DNA of 64,000 bases from Pseudomonas sp. stari2 (GCF_040760005.1 NZ_CP099760.1:5239501-5303500); one strand, 5' to 3'. Positions 46,996-56,360 are shown, counted from the first letter of the stretch. The notes: generated from the sequence alone by a model not told the origin. Numbers and translations are program-made.

Positions 46996-49407
46996 ATGAG
47001 CACCGAAAGTGCTTCGAGTCGAGGCCGTCTGCTACCGAGCCTGCTCGGCATTCTGCTTCTACTGATGGGCCTGGCCATGCTGGCCGGGGGAATCAAGCTG
47101 AGCACGCTCGGCGGCTCGCTGTACTACCTGCTGGCCGGTATCGGCATCACGCTGACCGGCATTCTGCTACTGATGCGTCGTCGCGCAGCACTGGGCCTGT
47201 ACGCCATCGTGCTGTTCGCCAGCACCGTCTGGGCGCTGTGGGAAGTCGGCCTGGACTGGTGGCAACTGGTGCCGCGTCTGGCGCTGTGGTTTGTCCTCGG
47301 CTTCGTGATGCTGCTGCCGTGGTTCCGTCGTCCGCTGCTGCTCAACGGTCCTGCTCCGATGGGCACCGGCGGCCTGACCGTGGCCGTGATTCTGGCCGGC
47401 GTCACCGCCCTGGCCAGCCTGTTCACCCACCCGGGCGAAACCTTTGGCGAACTGGGTCGCGACACCGCCGACACCACCAGCACCGCGCCAGCCATGCCCG
47501 ATGGCGACTGGCAGGCCTACGGCCGCACCGAGTTCGGTGACCGCTACTCGCCACTGAAGCAGATCACCCCGGCCAACGTCGACAAACTGCAAGAAGCCTG
47601 GCGCATCCAGACCGGCGACCTGCCGACTGCCGATGACCCGGTCGAGCTGACCAACGAAAACACCCCGCTGAAAGCCAACGGCATGCTCTATGCCTGCACC
47701 GCTCACAGCAAAGTACTGGCGCTGGACCCGGACACCGGCAAGGAACTGTGGCGCTTCGACCCGCAAATCAAGAGCCCGGTCGGCTTCAAGGGCTTCGCCC
47801 ACATGACCTGCCGTGGCGTGTCGTACTACGACGAAGCGGCTTACGCCAAGTCTGAAAACGCAGCCTCCGTCGTCATCTCCGAAGCCGGCAAAGCCGTCGC
47901 TCAGGCATGCCCGCGTCGCCTGTACCTGCCGACCGCCGATGCACGCCTGATCGCACTGAACGCCGACACCGGCAAAATCTGCGAAGGCTTCGGCAACAAA
48001 GGCGTGGTTGACCTGACCCAGGGCATCGGCCCATTCACCCCGGGTGGCTACTACTCCACCTCGCCAGCCGCAATCACTCGCGATCTGGTGATCATGGGTG
48101 GTCACGTAACCGACAACGAGTCGACCAACGAACCTTCCGGCGTGATCCGCGCCTACGACGTGCGTGACGGTCATCTGGTATGGAACTGGGACAGCAACAA
48201 CCCGGACGCCACCGAGCCATTGGCCCCGGGCCAGACCTACAGCCGCAACTCGGCCAACATGTGGTCGCTGGCCAGTGTTGATGAAAAACTCAACATGGTT
48301 TACCTGCCACTGGGCAACCAGACTCCGGACCAGTGGGGCGCCGACCGCACTCCGGGCGCCGAGAAGTTCAGCGCCGGTGTTGTCGCCCTGGACCTGAGCA
48401 CCGGTAAAGTGCGCTGGAACTACCAGTTCACCCACCACGACCTGTGGGACATGGACGTCGGCAGCCAGCCAACCCTGCTGGACATGAAAACCGCCGACGG
48501 CATCAAACCTGCACTGATCGCCCCGACCAAACAAGGCAGCCTGTACGTCCTCGACCGTCGCGACGGCACGCCGATCATCCCGATCAAGGAAATCCCGGTT
48601 CCGCAAGGCGCCGTGAAAGGCGACCACACCGCACCGACCCAGGCCCGTTCGGACCTGAACCTGCTGGCCCCGGAACTGACCGAAAAAGCCATGTGGGGCG
48701 CCAGCCCGTTCGACCAGATGCTGTGCCGCATCCAGTTCAAGGAACTGCGCTACGAAGGCCAGTACACGCCTCCGTCGGAACAGGGCAGCCTGATTTATCC
48801 GGGTAACGTCGGCGTGTTCAACTGGGGCGGCGTATCGGTCGACCCGGTTCGCCAGATGCTGTTCACCAGCCCGAACTACATGGCCTTCGTCTCGAAAATG
48901 GTGCCGCGCGAAAAAGTCGCCGCCGGCAGCAAGCGCGAGAGCGAAACCGCTGGCGTGCAACCGAACACCGGCGCGCCATACGCGGTGATCATGCATCCGT
49001 TCATGTCGCCACTGGGCGTACCGTGCCAGGCCCCGGCCTGGGGCTATGTCGCCGGTATCGACCTGACCACCGGCAAAGTCGTCTGGAAACGCAAAAACGG
49101 TACCAGCCGCGACAGCTCGCCAATCCCGATCGGCTTCACCCTGGGCGTGCCAAGCATGGGCGGCTCGATCGTCACTGCCGGCGGCGTCGGCTTCCTCAGC
49201 GGCACCCTCGACCAGTACCTGCGTGCTTACGACGTAAACACCGGTAAAGAGCTGTGGAAATCCCGTCTGCCTGCTGGCGGCCAGGCGACCCCGATGACCT
49301 ACACCGGCAAGGACGGCAAGCAATACGTCCTGCTCGTTGTCGGTGGCCACGGCTCGCTGGGCACCAAGATGGGTGACTATGTGATTGCTTACAAACTGCC
49401 GGAATAA
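46996..49407 (+). CDS. gcd: Membrane-bound PQQ-dependent glucose dehydrogenase
   Basis: An 803-residue inner-membrane quinoprotein. Five hydrophobic segments occupy the first 150 residues; the rest is a periplasmic eight-bladed propeller that binds PQQ and calcium (EFGDRYSPLKQITPANVDKL, FTHHDLWDMDVGSQPTLLDM, NGTSRDSSPIPIGFTLGVPS). It oxidises D-glucose to gluconolactone and passes electrons to ubiquinone; in soil pseudomonads the acid released dissolves mineral phosphate. GGAGAA is 7 nt before the ATG. No PQQ biosynthesis gene is in the window. A strong terminator follows. Confidence 0.96.
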   Translation: MSTESASSRGRLLPSLLGILLLLMGLAMLAGGIKLSTLGGSLYYLLAGIGITLTGILLLMRRRAALGLYAIVLFASTVWALWEVGLDWWQLVPRLALWFVLGFVMLLPWFRRPLLLNGPAPMGTGGLTVAVILAGVTALASLFTHPGETFGELGRDTADTTSTAPAMPDGDWQAYGRTEFGDRYSPLKQITPANVDKLQEAWRIQTGDLPTADDPVELTNENTPLKANGMLYACTAHSKVLALDPDTGKELWRFDPQIKSPVGFKGFAHMTCRGVSYYDEAAYAKSENAASVVISEAGKAVAQACPRRLYLPTADARLIALNADTGKICEGFGNKGVVDLTQGIGPFTPGGYYSTSPAAITRDLVIMGGHVTDNESTNEPSGVIRAYDVRDGHLVWNWDSNNPDATEPLAPGQTYSRNSANMWSLASVDEKLNMVYLPLGNQTPDQWGADRTPGAEKFSAGVVALDLSTGKVRWNYQFTHHDLWDMDVGSQPTLLDMKTADGIKPALIAPTKQGSLYVLDRRDGTPIIPIKEIPVPQGAVKGDHTAPTQARSDLNLLAPELTEKAMWGASPFDQMLCRIQFKELRYEGQYTPPSEQGSLIYPGNVGVFNWGGVSVDPVRQMLFTSPNYMAFVSKMVPREKVAAGSKRESETAGVQPNTGAPYAVIMHPFMSPLGVPCQAPAWGYVAGIDLTTGKVVWKRKNGTSRDSSPIPIGFTLGVPSMGGSIVTAGGVGFLSGTLDQYLRAYDVNTGKELWKSRLPAGGQATPMTYTGKDGKQYVLLVVGGHGSLGTKMGDYVIAYKLPE

Positions 49408-49427
49408 GTTTTAGCGGCGGTAAAGAG

Positions 49428-49463
49428 AAAGGCGATGCCCTGTGAGGGGTGTCGCCTTTTTTT
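49428..49463 (+). terminator. Rho-independent terminator after gcd
   Basis: GGCGATGCCC (49431-49440) pairs with GGGGTGTCGCC across a short loop, followed by seven T (49457-49463). It is 20 bp past the gcd stop. Confidence 0.88.
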
Positions 49464-49644
49464 GTGGGCTGCGTTTTTTTAAACGAGGTGTTTATGTCCT
49501 ACAGACGGGGGATTTGCAGGGGATGTTTCTGACATGTCGCGTCGGTTGTGGCTCGGAAATGGGGTGGATAGGCTTTGGGGGTCGCTGCAAATTCAGCGAA
49601 CGGGCGTCGCGGCCCGATAACTGATGCATAATCGCCAACCTCAC

Positions 49645-49804
49645 GGCACCTCGGTGCCTGTTGTTTGTTTCATGGCGGCTGTGCGCGGGATACCTTCCTT
49701 GGAGGTATGCCGATTCCTCAGTTATCGGTCCGCGAACCCGCGTACAGCTGCCACCTCAGATTGCGTCGCGGCATTCGAAGGCAGCTCCAATTTCACCAAC
49801 TGAG
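49645..49804 (+). ncRNA. Candidate structured RNA leader with three-way junction
   Basis: Upstream of the DUF6124 gene the sequence folds exceptionally well. Hairpin 49645-49658 is GGCACCTCGGTGCC. A 17-bp helix pairs 49673-49689 with 49737-49753 (only two G-U). Within it sit two hairpins with no spacer: 49690-49695 with 49703-49708, and 49709-49714 with 49724-49729. A 7-nt strand (49730-49736) closes the junction. The 3' strand of the long helix (AGCTGCC, 49746-49752) can instead pair with GGCAGCT at 49780-49786, and CTCAG (49755-49759) can pair with CTGAG (49800-49804), which overlaps the only Shine-Dalgarno-like bases before the DUF6124 ATG. It could be a cis-acting switch or a stand-alone sRNA; I cannot name a known family. 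Confidence 0.55.
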
Positions 49805-49812
49805 TATTCACC

Positions 49813-50187
49813 ATGAAAAAACCAACACCCAATCCCCCCGAATCAAACGACACCTCGCCCTACGAATCCGCCGATTCAAAGAAACTCCACGACGCCGCCG
49901 AACGCGCGCTCGACCACCACTTCAACCCCATCCCGAAAAAATGCCCCGGCCGCCGACCGAGCCAGATGTTTCAGATCTCCCCGGACATGGACGACGAAAC
50001 GCTGTTGGCCCATGCCTGTGAGTCTTTGGCCACAGCCAGTGTCATGGCCAGTGATGTAGCGGCTTTTGTCGATACGCCGCAGCGGCATCGGATCCTGGGG
50101 ATTCAGCAAGTGATCATGCTGGCGGAACTGGCGGTGAACCGAGTACTGGATAACGTCGAAGTACAGCGTTACCCGACACCCAGCTAA
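49813..50187 (+). CDS. DUF6124 family protein
   Basis: A 124-residue cytoplasmic protein of a small family widespread in Pseudomonas. The N-terminal third is polar; the C-terminal helical half carries the family pattern DDETLLAHACESLATASVMA and HRILGIQQVIMLAELAVNRV. Function unknown. The ribosome site is poor (GAG 8 nt upstream at best), which matters because that segment can be base-paired within the structured leader preceding the gene. No partner gene is visible; repeats follow. Confidence 0.87.
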   Translation: MKKPTPNPPESNDTSPYESADSKKLHDAAERALDHHFNPIPKKCPGRRPSQMFQISPDMDDETLLAHACESLATASVMASDVAAFVDTPQRHRILGIQQVIMLAELAVNRVLDNVEVQRYPTPS

Positions 50188-50243
50188 GCCGCCCTGACGA
50201 AATCGACTGCCAGCCACAGACTGCATTCGCTGGCAGATCGATT

Positions 50244-50295
50244 GGGACGCAGAGCGTCCCGGGCTGCATTCCCACGCAGAGCGTGGGAACGATCA
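50244..50295. repeat. REP doublet
   Basis: Two adjacent palindromes, GGGACGC-aga-GCGTCCC (50244-50260) and TTCCCACGC-aga-GCGTGGGAA (50269-50289), then CGATCA. The same hairpins recur at 53251-53380 and in diverged form at 54510-54557, so this is a dispersed extragenic REP family. Confidence 0.85.
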
Positions 50296-50369
50296 AGTTA
50301 CAGCCATGCGCGGGAGGGCCTACGCCCTGCCAGGTTCCATTCCCCGGTCGACCAACCCGCGCATGGCTC

Positions 50370-50700
50370 CCCAAAAAACAGGATGAGCGTTAGCTCGATA
50401 AAGCTCTTGATCTTGATCCACCGTCCCTTCGGAAGGCTGAGTGGAGGTGTTCATCCGGGGATTGGCGCGCAGCGCCGTTTGGCGAAGCCGAACTCATCGA
50501 CGAAGTCGATGCCCCCGGAGGGACGCCGGAGCGAAGGAACCCGAGCCTGCGAGGGCCGAACGCCGGGACGAGCCTTTTTGGGTACTTTTTTGGCGTTTGA
50601 AAAAAGTGCCTCGCCGTAAGGGCGAAACCGCCAGCGGCAACCCCCGCAGAAACGGATATTCACCCAAAACCCAAGAGCATGGCCGGCCCAAAGGCCGCCA
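50370..50700. repeat. Non-coding intergenic element, probable dispersed Pseudomonas repeat
   Basis: A stretch without a supportable gene whose segments (GATCCACCGTCCCTTCGG, GGCGCGCAGCGCCG, GGGTACTTTTTTGGCG, then GCCGTAAGGGCGAAACCGCC) are typical of a multi-copy extragenic element in fluorescent pseudomonads, as far as I recall. Short open frames cross it but lack codon bias and ribosome sites. Only one copy is in the window, so copy number cannot be judged here. Confidence 0.5.
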
Positions 50701-50817
50701 AGCCCAACCCCAAAACCCTGTCAAAACCCTGAACACACAAGCAGAAACACCCACCCCCATTGAAACCACCCAAACCCTGCCCCATCTAACAGCCATACCC
50801 CATTGCGCAGGTGCCCC

Positions 50818-53241
50818 ATGAGCGACCAGCAAGAATTCCCCGAGAACCCCGACGACATCACCGAAGCCGACGCCGAACACATCGAACACCACGTCCCCGG
50901 CAAAGGCCTCGCCCTGCCCGGCCAGAACCTGCCGGACAAGGTCTACATCATCCCGATCCACAACCGCCCGTTCTTCCCGGCCCAAGTGCTGCCGGTCATC
51001 GTCAACGAAGAACCCTGGGCCGAAACCCTCGAACTGGTCAGCAAATCCGAGCACCACTCCCTGGCCCTGTTCTTCATGGACACGCCCCAGGAAGACCCGC
51101 GCCACTTCGACACCAAGGCATTGCCGCAATACGGCACCCTGGTCAAGGTGCACCACGCCAGCCGCGAAAACGGCAAACTGCAATTCGTCGCCCAAGGCCT
51201 GAGCCGCGTGCGCATCAAGACCTGGCTCAAACACCACCGCCCACCGTATCTGGTTGAAGTCGAATACCCGCACCAGCCCACCGAGCCGACCGACGAGGTC
51301 AAGGCCTACGGCATGGCGCTGATCAACGCGATCAAGGAACTGCTGCCGCTCAACCCGCTGTACAGCGAAGAGCTGAAGAACTACCTCAACCGCTTCAGCC
51401 CCAACGATCCGTCGCCGCTGACCGACTTCGCCGCCGCCCTGACCTCCGCCACCGGCCCCGAGCTGCAGGAAGTGCTCGACTGCGTGCCGATGCTCAAGCG
51501 CATGGAAAAAGTCCTGCCGATGCTGCGCAAGGAAGTCGAAGTCGCGCGCCTGCAAAAAGAGATCTCCGCCGAAGTGAACCGCAAGATCGGCGAGCATCAG
51601 CGCGAGTTCTTCCTCAAGGAGCAGCTCAAGGTCATCCAGCAGGAGCTGGGCCTGACCAAGGACGACCGCAGCGCCGACCTCGAACAGTTCGAGCAGCGTC
51701 TGGAAGGCAAGGTCCTGCCGACGCAGGTGCAGAAGCGCCTCGAAGAAGAGATGAACAAGCTGTCGATCCTCGAGACCGGATCGCCGGAGTACGCCGTCAC
51801 CCGCAACTACCTCGACTGGGCGACCTCAGTGCCATGGGGCGTGTATGGCGAGGACAAGCTCGACCTCAAGCACGCGCGCAAGGTGCTCGACAAACACCAC
51901 GCTGGCCTCGATGACATCAAGGACCGGATCCTGGAGTTCCTCGCGGTCGGTGCCTACAAAGGCGAAATCAGCGGTTCCATCGTACTGCTGGTCGGCCCGC
52001 CGGGCGTGGGTAAAACCAGCGTCGGCAAATCCATCGCCGAATCCCTCGGCCGGCCGTTCTACCGCTTCAGCCTCGGTGGCATGCGCGACGAAGCCGAAAT
52101 CAAGGGCCACCGCCGCACCTACATCGGTGCGCAACCGGGCAAACTCGTGCAGGCGTTGAAAGACGTCGAAGTGATGAACCCGGTGATCATGCTCGACGAG
52201 ATCGACAAGATGGGCCAGAGCTACCAGGGCGACCCGGCCTCGGCGCTGCTCGAAACCCTCGACCCGGAACAGAACGTCGAATTCCTCGACCACTATCTGG
52301 ACCTGCGAATGGACCTGTCGAAAGTCCTGTTCGTCTGCACCGCCAACACCCTGGATTCGATCCCCGGCCCATTGCTGGACCGGATGGAAGTGATTCGCCT
52401 GTCGGGCTACATCACCGAAGAAAAAGTCGCCATCGCCAAGCGTCACCTGTGGCCGAAACTGCTGGAAAAGGCCGGCGTGTCCAAGGGCAGCCTGAGCATC
52501 AGCGACAGCGCCCTCAAAGCCCTGATCGACGGCTACGCCCGTGAAGCCGGCGTGCGCCAGCTGGAAAAACAGATGGGCAAACTGGTGCGCAAAGCGGTGA
52601 TGAAGCTGATCGACGACCCGAAAGCGGTGATCAAGCTAGGGCCGAAAGACCTCGAAGCGTCCCTCGGCCATCCGGTGTTCCGCAACGAGCAGGTGCTGTC
52701 CGGCACCGGCGTGATCACTGGCCTGGCGTGGACCAGCATGGGCGGCGCGACCTTGCCGATCGAGGCCACGCGGATTCATACCCTGAATCGTGGCTTCAAG
52801 CTCACCGGGCAACTGGGCGATGTGATGAAGGAGTCGGCGGAGATCGCCTACAGCTACGTCAGTTCGCACCTCAAATCCTTTGGTGGTGACCCGAAATTCT
52901 TCGACGAAGCTTTCGTCCACCTGCATGTGCCGGAAGGTGCGACACCGAAAGACGGCCCGAGCGCCGGCGTGACCATGGCCAGCGCCCTGCTCTCGCTCGC
53001 CCGCAATCAGCCGCCGAAAAAAGGCGTGGCGATGACCGGTGAACTGACGCTGACCGGGCATGTACTGCCGATTGGCGGGGTGCGCGAGAAGGTGATTGCG
53101 GCGCGGCGGCAGAAGATTTTCGAGTTGATTTTGCCGGAGCCGAATCGGGGCAACTTTGAGGAACTGCCGGATTACCTGAAGGAAGGCATTACGGTGCATT
53201 TCGCCAAGAAGTTTTCGGATGTGGCGAAGGTGCTTTTCTAA
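50818..53241 (+). CDS. asrA: Lon-type ATP-dependent protease, AsrA-like paralogue
   Basis: An 807-residue Lon-family protease: N-terminal substrate domain (about 40-250), AAA+ module with Walker A GPPGVGKTSVGKS and Walker B VIMLDEIDK, and a C-terminal peptidase with serine in KDGPSAGVTMASALLSLA and lysine in GGVREKVIAARR. Its N-terminus (MSDQQEFPENPDDITEADAE) is not that of housekeeping Lon but matches the P. aeruginosa PA0779/AsrA type, linked to heat-shock and aminoglycoside responses. An upstream in-frame GTG at 50803 is ignored: the ATG at 50818 gives the family start, with AGGTG just upstream. No ClpX/ClpP neighbours, so it is the stress-type second Lon. Confidence 0.9.
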   Translation: MSDQQEFPENPDDITEADAEHIEHHVPGKGLALPGQNLPDKVYIIPIHNRPFFPAQVLPVIVNEEPWAETLELVSKSEHHSLALFFMDTPQEDPRHFDTKALPQYGTLVKVHHASRENGKLQFVAQGLSRVRIKTWLKHHRPPYLVEVEYPHQPTEPTDEVKAYGMALINAIKELLPLNPLYSEELKNYLNRFSPNDPSPLTDFAAALTSATGPELQEVLDCVPMLKRMEKVLPMLRKEVEVARLQKEISAEVNRKIGEHQREFFLKEQLKVIQQELGLTKDDRSADLEQFEQRLEGKVLPTQVQKRLEEEMNKLSILETGSPEYAVTRNYLDWATSVPWGVYGEDKLDLKHARKVLDKHHAGLDDIKDRILEFLAVGAYKGEISGSIVLLVGPPGVGKTSVGKSIAESLGRPFYRFSLGGMRDEAEIKGHRRTYIGAQPGKLVQALKDVEVMNPVIMLDEIDKMGQSYQGDPASALLETLDPEQNVEFLDHYLDLRMDLSKVLFVCTANTLDSIPGPLLDRMEVIRLSGYITEEKVAIAKRHLWPKLLEKAGVSKGSLSISDSALKALIDGYAREAGVRQLEKQMGKLVRKAVMKLIDDPKAVIKLGPKDLEASLGHPVFRNEQVLSGTGVITGLAWTSMGGATLPIEATRIHTLNRGFKLTGQLGDVMKESAEIAYSYVSSHLKSFGGDPKFFDEAFVHLHVPEGATPKDGPSAGVTMASALLSLARNQPPKKGVAMTGELTLTGHVLPIGGVREKVIAARRQKIFELILPEPNRGNFEELPDYLKEGITVHFAKKFSDVAKVLF

Positions 53242-53250
53242 CCCTCCCCT

Positions 53251-53380
53251 GATGATCGTTCCCACGCTCCGCGTGGGAATGCATCCTGTGATGCTCCGCG
53301 TCACGCTTGCGAAGGGACGCAGAGCGTCCCGGGCGGCATTCCCACGCGGACGGTTCGACGCCTCGACGTGGGAACGATCA
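53251..53380. repeat. REP cluster (four hairpins)
   Basis: Successive palindromes: TTCCCACGC-tcc-GCGTGGGAA (53259-53279), a decayed GTGATGC-tcc-GCGTCAC (53288-53304), GGGACGC-aga-GCGTCCC (53314-53330) and TTCCCACG...CGTGGGAA (53339-53373), bounded by GATCGTT and AACGATCA. It begins about 10 bp after the protease stop and may protect the mRNA 3' end. Confidence 0.85.
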
Positions 53381-53461
53381 CGCCAAGCCTGGCGCGGTCA
53401 CACTTTGTCTTATCTTCAGTTATGCTCGCCGTTCGTCGCCAACACCGGAGCCACTGAATCC

Positions 53462-53854
53462 ATGTCCCCCCTTCGCCTGTTTGTCCCCCTGTCCCTCGCC
53501 CTGCTGGCCGCCTGCGCCACGCAACCGAAAACCAACGTGACCGTGGAAAAACAGAGCGAATGCCCGGTGCGGCTGACCAACGGGCAAAACCTGATCGTCA
53601 TGCTCCCGAGCAACCCCACCACCGGCTACCGCTGGGCCATCCAGGATTCTGCCGGCGGCGTATTGCGCGCCCTCAGCCCCGAGGTCTACAGCAGCCCGAA
53701 AGATTCCGGCATGGTCGGCGCGGGCGGTTTCTCCACCTGGCGCTTCCAGGCTTTCGCCACCGGCACAGGACGCCTGCGCCTGACCTCGCAACAACCCTGG
53801 GAGCCTGAAGTCGAGCCGGTGGAAACCTTTGACTGCGCGATCTCGGTGAACTGA
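53462..53854 (+). CDS. I42 (chagasin)-family protease inhibitor lipoprotein
   Basis: A 130-residue lipoprotein: signal peptide ending in lipobox LLAAC, then a chagasin-like domain with NPTTGYRW, a glycine loop (DSGMVGAGGFSTW) and a QQPWEP segment in the position of the family's RPW motif. Chagasins inhibit papain-like cysteine proteases. The open frame begins far upstream at 53219 inside REP DNA, but the ATG at 53462 gives the lipoprotein start. The next gene starts 2 nt after its stop. Confidence 0.9.
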   Translation: MSPLRLFVPLSLALLAACATQPKTNVTVEKQSECPVRLTNGQNLIVMLPSNPTTGYRWAIQDSAGGVLRALSPEVYSSPKDSGMVGAGGFSTWRFQAFATGTGRLRLTSQQPWEPEVEPVETFDCAISVN

Positions 53855-53856
53855 TC

Positions 53857-54501
53857 GTGGGCTGGCTGATCCTCGCGCTGATGGGCGCAGCGACCTTTCT
53901 CTATGGCGTCAGCACCCATGCGGCGCTGCTTTGCCTGCTGGTCAAACCGTTGCCGGTGCTGGCGTTGCTGGGCTGGCTGCACGATGCGCCGCCGAGCGAC
54001 TATCGCCGCTGGATCAGCCTCGGTCTGATTTTCTCGTTGCTCGGCGATGTGCTGCTGGCATGGCCGGGAGATTTGTTCGTGTTTGGCCTGGGTGCGTTTC
54101 TGGTCGCGCATCTGGCGTATCTCAAGGCTTACCTCAGCGATTGCCGGCGTCTGGCTCTGTTGCCGCTGGTGCTTGCCCTTGGCGTTGGCGCCGTGCTGTT
54201 GGGCATATTGATCAGCAGCGGACTCGGACCGTTGACCGTGCCGGTGATCGTCTACGGCACCGCCATCAGCGCCATGCTCTGGCGCGCTCTCGCCCGACTC
54301 GGCAGCGGCGTACCGCAACGTTCGGCGTTGCTCGCGGCCGGCGGCGCGGTGGCGTTCGTGTTCTCCGACAGCGTGATCGGCATCGATCGTTTTGTCGCAC
54401 CGTTCCACGCTGCGCCGTACGTCATCATCCTCAGTTACTGGCTGGGGCAATGGGGCATTGCCGCCTCGGCATTTTCCCAAACCAAACGTCCCGACCTTTA
54501 A
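53857..54501 (+). CDS. Lysoplasmalogenase (YhhN/TMEM86 family)
   Basis: A 214-residue inner-membrane protein with about eight hydrophobic segments and the family motifs KPLPVLALLGWL, LGLIFSLLGDVLLAWP, GAFLVAHLAYLKAYL and VFSDSVIG. Family members cleave the vinyl-ether bond of lysoplasmalogens. The start is a GTG 2 nt after the inhibitor stop, so it is translationally coupled to that gene. Confidence 0.9.
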   Translation: MGWLILALMGAATFLYGVSTHAALLCLLVKPLPVLALLGWLHDAPPSDYRRWISLGLIFSLLGDVLLAWPGDLFVFGLGAFLVAHLAYLKAYLSDCRRLALLPLVLALGVGAVLLGILISSGLGPLTVPVIVYGTAISAMLWRALARLGSGVPQRSALLAAGGAVAFVFSDSVIGIDRFVAPFHAAPYVIILSYWLGQWGIAASAFSQTKRPDL

Positions 54502-54509
54502 AAGATCTT

Positions 54510-54557
54510 TGATCGTTCCCGCGTCAAGGCGTCGAACTGTCTGCGTGGGAACGATCA
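54510..54557. repeat. Diverged REP palindrome
   Basis: TGATCGTTCCC (54510-54520) and GGGAACGATCA (54547-54557) form an 11-bp perfect inverted repeat around a decayed core, matching the ends of the REP units near 50.2 and 53.3 kb. Confidence 0.75.
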
Positions 54558-54649
54558 CTGGCTGCAAAGCGGTTTATCAGACAACCCGCGCATCTGCGCG
54601 CCAGTTTGGCTAAAATGCCGGCCTTTTCATCGACACCGCCGGAACCGCC

Positions 54650-55393
54650 GTGAGCAAAGAACCCGATCGCATTTTCGCCCAGCCGATGGCCCAGGTGCCT
54701 GACTTCGCCTTCAACGAAGACGTGGTGCGGGTGTTCCCGGACATGATCAAGCGTTCGGTGCCGGGTTATCCGACCATCGTCGAGAACCTCGGCGTGCTCG
54801 CGGCGCAGTTCGCGCAGCCGAACAGCGTGCTCTACGATCTCGGCGCCTCGCTGGGTGCCGTGACTCAGGCCCTGCGCCGTCATGTGCGCACCGACGGTTG
54901 CCGGGTGATCGCGGTGGATAACTCGGCCGCGATGGTCGAGCGCTGCCGCGAGTACCTCAACGGTCAAGACTCGATGTTCCAGGAGTTGCTGCCGGTCGAA
55001 GTGATCGAAGGCGACATCCTCGCCCTCGTTTTCAAACCGGCCTCGGTGGTGGCGCTGAACTTCACTCTGCAATTCATTGCCCCGGATCAGCGCACGGCGT
55101 TGCTGTCGCGCATTCGCCAATCGTTGCTGCCGGGTGGCGCGCTGATTCTGTCGGAGAAGTTGCGCTTCAGCGATGCCGAAGAACACGCGCTGCTGACCGA
55201 TCTGCACGTCGCGTTCAAACGCGCCAACGGCTACAGCGAACTGGAAATCGCCCAGAAGCGCAGTGCCATCGAAAACGTCATGAAGCCCGACAGCCTCGAA
55301 GAACACCGCGAGCGCCTGCTGACCGCCGGGTTCTCGAAAGTCGTGCCGTGGTTCCAGTGTCTTAACTTTGCCTCGTTGATTGCCTTGCCATGA
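54650..55393 (+). CDS. cmoA: Carboxy-S-adenosyl-L-methionine synthase CmoA
   Basis: A 247-residue SAM-binding enzyme that makes carboxy-SAM from SAM and prephenate, the donor for cmo5U34 in tRNA wobble positions. Visible are [16 protein letters not shown] (SAM loop), [29 protein letters not shown] and the terminal [13 protein letters not shown]. The start is GTG with GGA about 6 nt upstream. Its stop overlaps the cmoB ATG (ATGA), the usual gene order in gammaproteobacteria. Confidence 0.96.
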   Translation: MSKEPDRIFAQPMAQVPDFAFNEDVVRVFPDMIKRSVPGYPTIVENLGVLAAQFAQPNSVLYDLGASLGAVTQALRRHVRTDGCRVIAVDNSAAMVERCREYLNGQDSMFQELLPVEVIEGDILALVFKPASVVALNFTLQFIAPDQRTALLSRIRQSLLPGGALILSEKLRFSDAEEHALLTDLHVAFKRANGYSELEIAQKRSAIENVMKPDSLEEHRERLLTAGFSKVVPWFQCLNFASLIALP

Positions 55394-56346
55394 TTGATCT
55401 GTCCCCCCTCGCCCGCCGTCTGGCCGGCACGCCGCTGGCCGAATGGGCCAACACCCTGCAAGCGCAACTCGACAAGAAAATGGAGAAAGGCCACGGCGAT
55501 CTGGAGCGCTGGCAAAGTGCGCTGGACGCCTTGCCGAAGATCCAGCCGACCGAAGTCGACCTGCTCGACGGCCTGAAACTCGACACCGATTGCGACGCCG
55601 AAACCCGCGTACAGATGCGCACCGCGCTGATGGGTTTATCGCCTTGGCGCAAGGGGCCGTTCGACCTGTTCGGCGTGCACGTCGACACCGAGTGGCGCTC
55701 GGACTGGAAGTGGTCGCGGGTTTCTCCGCACCTGGATCTGAAGGGCAAACGCATCCTCGACGTCGGGTGCGGTAACGGCTACTACATGTGGCGCATGCTC
55801 GGTGCCGGCGCCGACAGCGTGATCGGCGTCGATCCGAACTGGCTGTTTTTCTGCCAGTTCCAGGCGGTGCAGCGTTATCTGTCAGAGCCGAATGTCTGGC
55901 ACCTGCCGTTCCCGTTCGAAGACCTGCCGCCGAATCTGGAAGGCTTCGATACCGTGTTCTCGATGGGTGTGTTCTATCACCGTCGCTCCCCGATCGAGCA
56001 TTTGCTGGCGCTCAAGGATTGCCTGGTGAAGGGTGGCGAGCTGGTACTGGAGACGCTGGTGGTCGAAGGCGACAAGCATCAGGTGCTGGTGCCGGAAGAC
56101 CGTTATGCACAGATGCGTAATGTATGGTTTTTGCCGTCGGTGCCGGCGCTGGAGTTGTGGCTGCGGCGTGCGGGGTTCACCGACATTCGTTGCGTGGATG
56201 TCAGCATGACAACGGTCGATGAACAGCGCGGAACCGAGTGGATGAAGTATCAGTCGCTGAGTGACTTCCTCGATCCGCAAGATCACAGCAAGACGATCGA
56301 AGGGCTGCCGGCGCCGATGCGGGCGGTGATTGTCGCGAAGAAGTAA
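55390..56346 (+). CDS. cmoB: tRNA U34 carboxymethyltransferase CmoB
   Basis: A 318-residue enzyme that transfers the carboxymethyl group of carboxy-SAM to 5-hydroxyuridine at tRNA position 34. The methyltransferase fold is visible: [34 protein letters not shown] and [19 protein letters not shown]. The N-terminal helical part starts [19 protein letters not shown]. Coupled to cmoA by an ATGA overlap. A bidirectional terminator follows. Confidence 0.96.
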   Translation: MIDLSPLARRLAGTPLAEWANTLQAQLDKKMEKGHGDLERWQSALDALPKIQPTEVDLLDGLKLDTDCDAETRVQMRTALMGLSPWRKGPFDLFGVHVDTEWRSDWKWSRVSPHLDLKGKRILDVGCGNGYYMWRMLGAGADSVIGVDPNWLFFCQFQAVQRYLSEPNVWHLPFPFEDLPPNLEGFDTVFSMGVFYHRRSPIEHLLALKDCLVKGGELVLETLVVEGDKHQVLVPEDRYAQMRNVWFLPSVPALELWLRRAGFTDIRCVDVSMTTVDEQRGTEWMKYQSLSDFLDPQDHSKTIEGLPAPMRAVIVAKK

Positions 56347-56360
56347 ATCTTCCGAACACA

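Noticed and set aside
47167..49350. 727-codon open frame opposite gcd
   Set aside because: It is antisense to a strongly conserved glucose dehydrogenase and has the low-complexity A/V/G/R/H composition of a shadow frame.
49442..49624. 60-codon frame after the gcd terminator
   Set aside because: It starts inside the terminator region, is Cys/Gly/Arg-biased and has no recognisable family; probably chance.
50244..50295. Insertion-sequence end or CRISPR-like repeats
   Set aside because: The palindromes are short, unevenly spaced and without spacers or a transposase; they fit REP elements.
50188..50817. Small protein genes in the region before the AsrA-like gene
   Set aside because: The open frames cross REP palindromes and a probable repeat and lack ribosome sites and codon bias.
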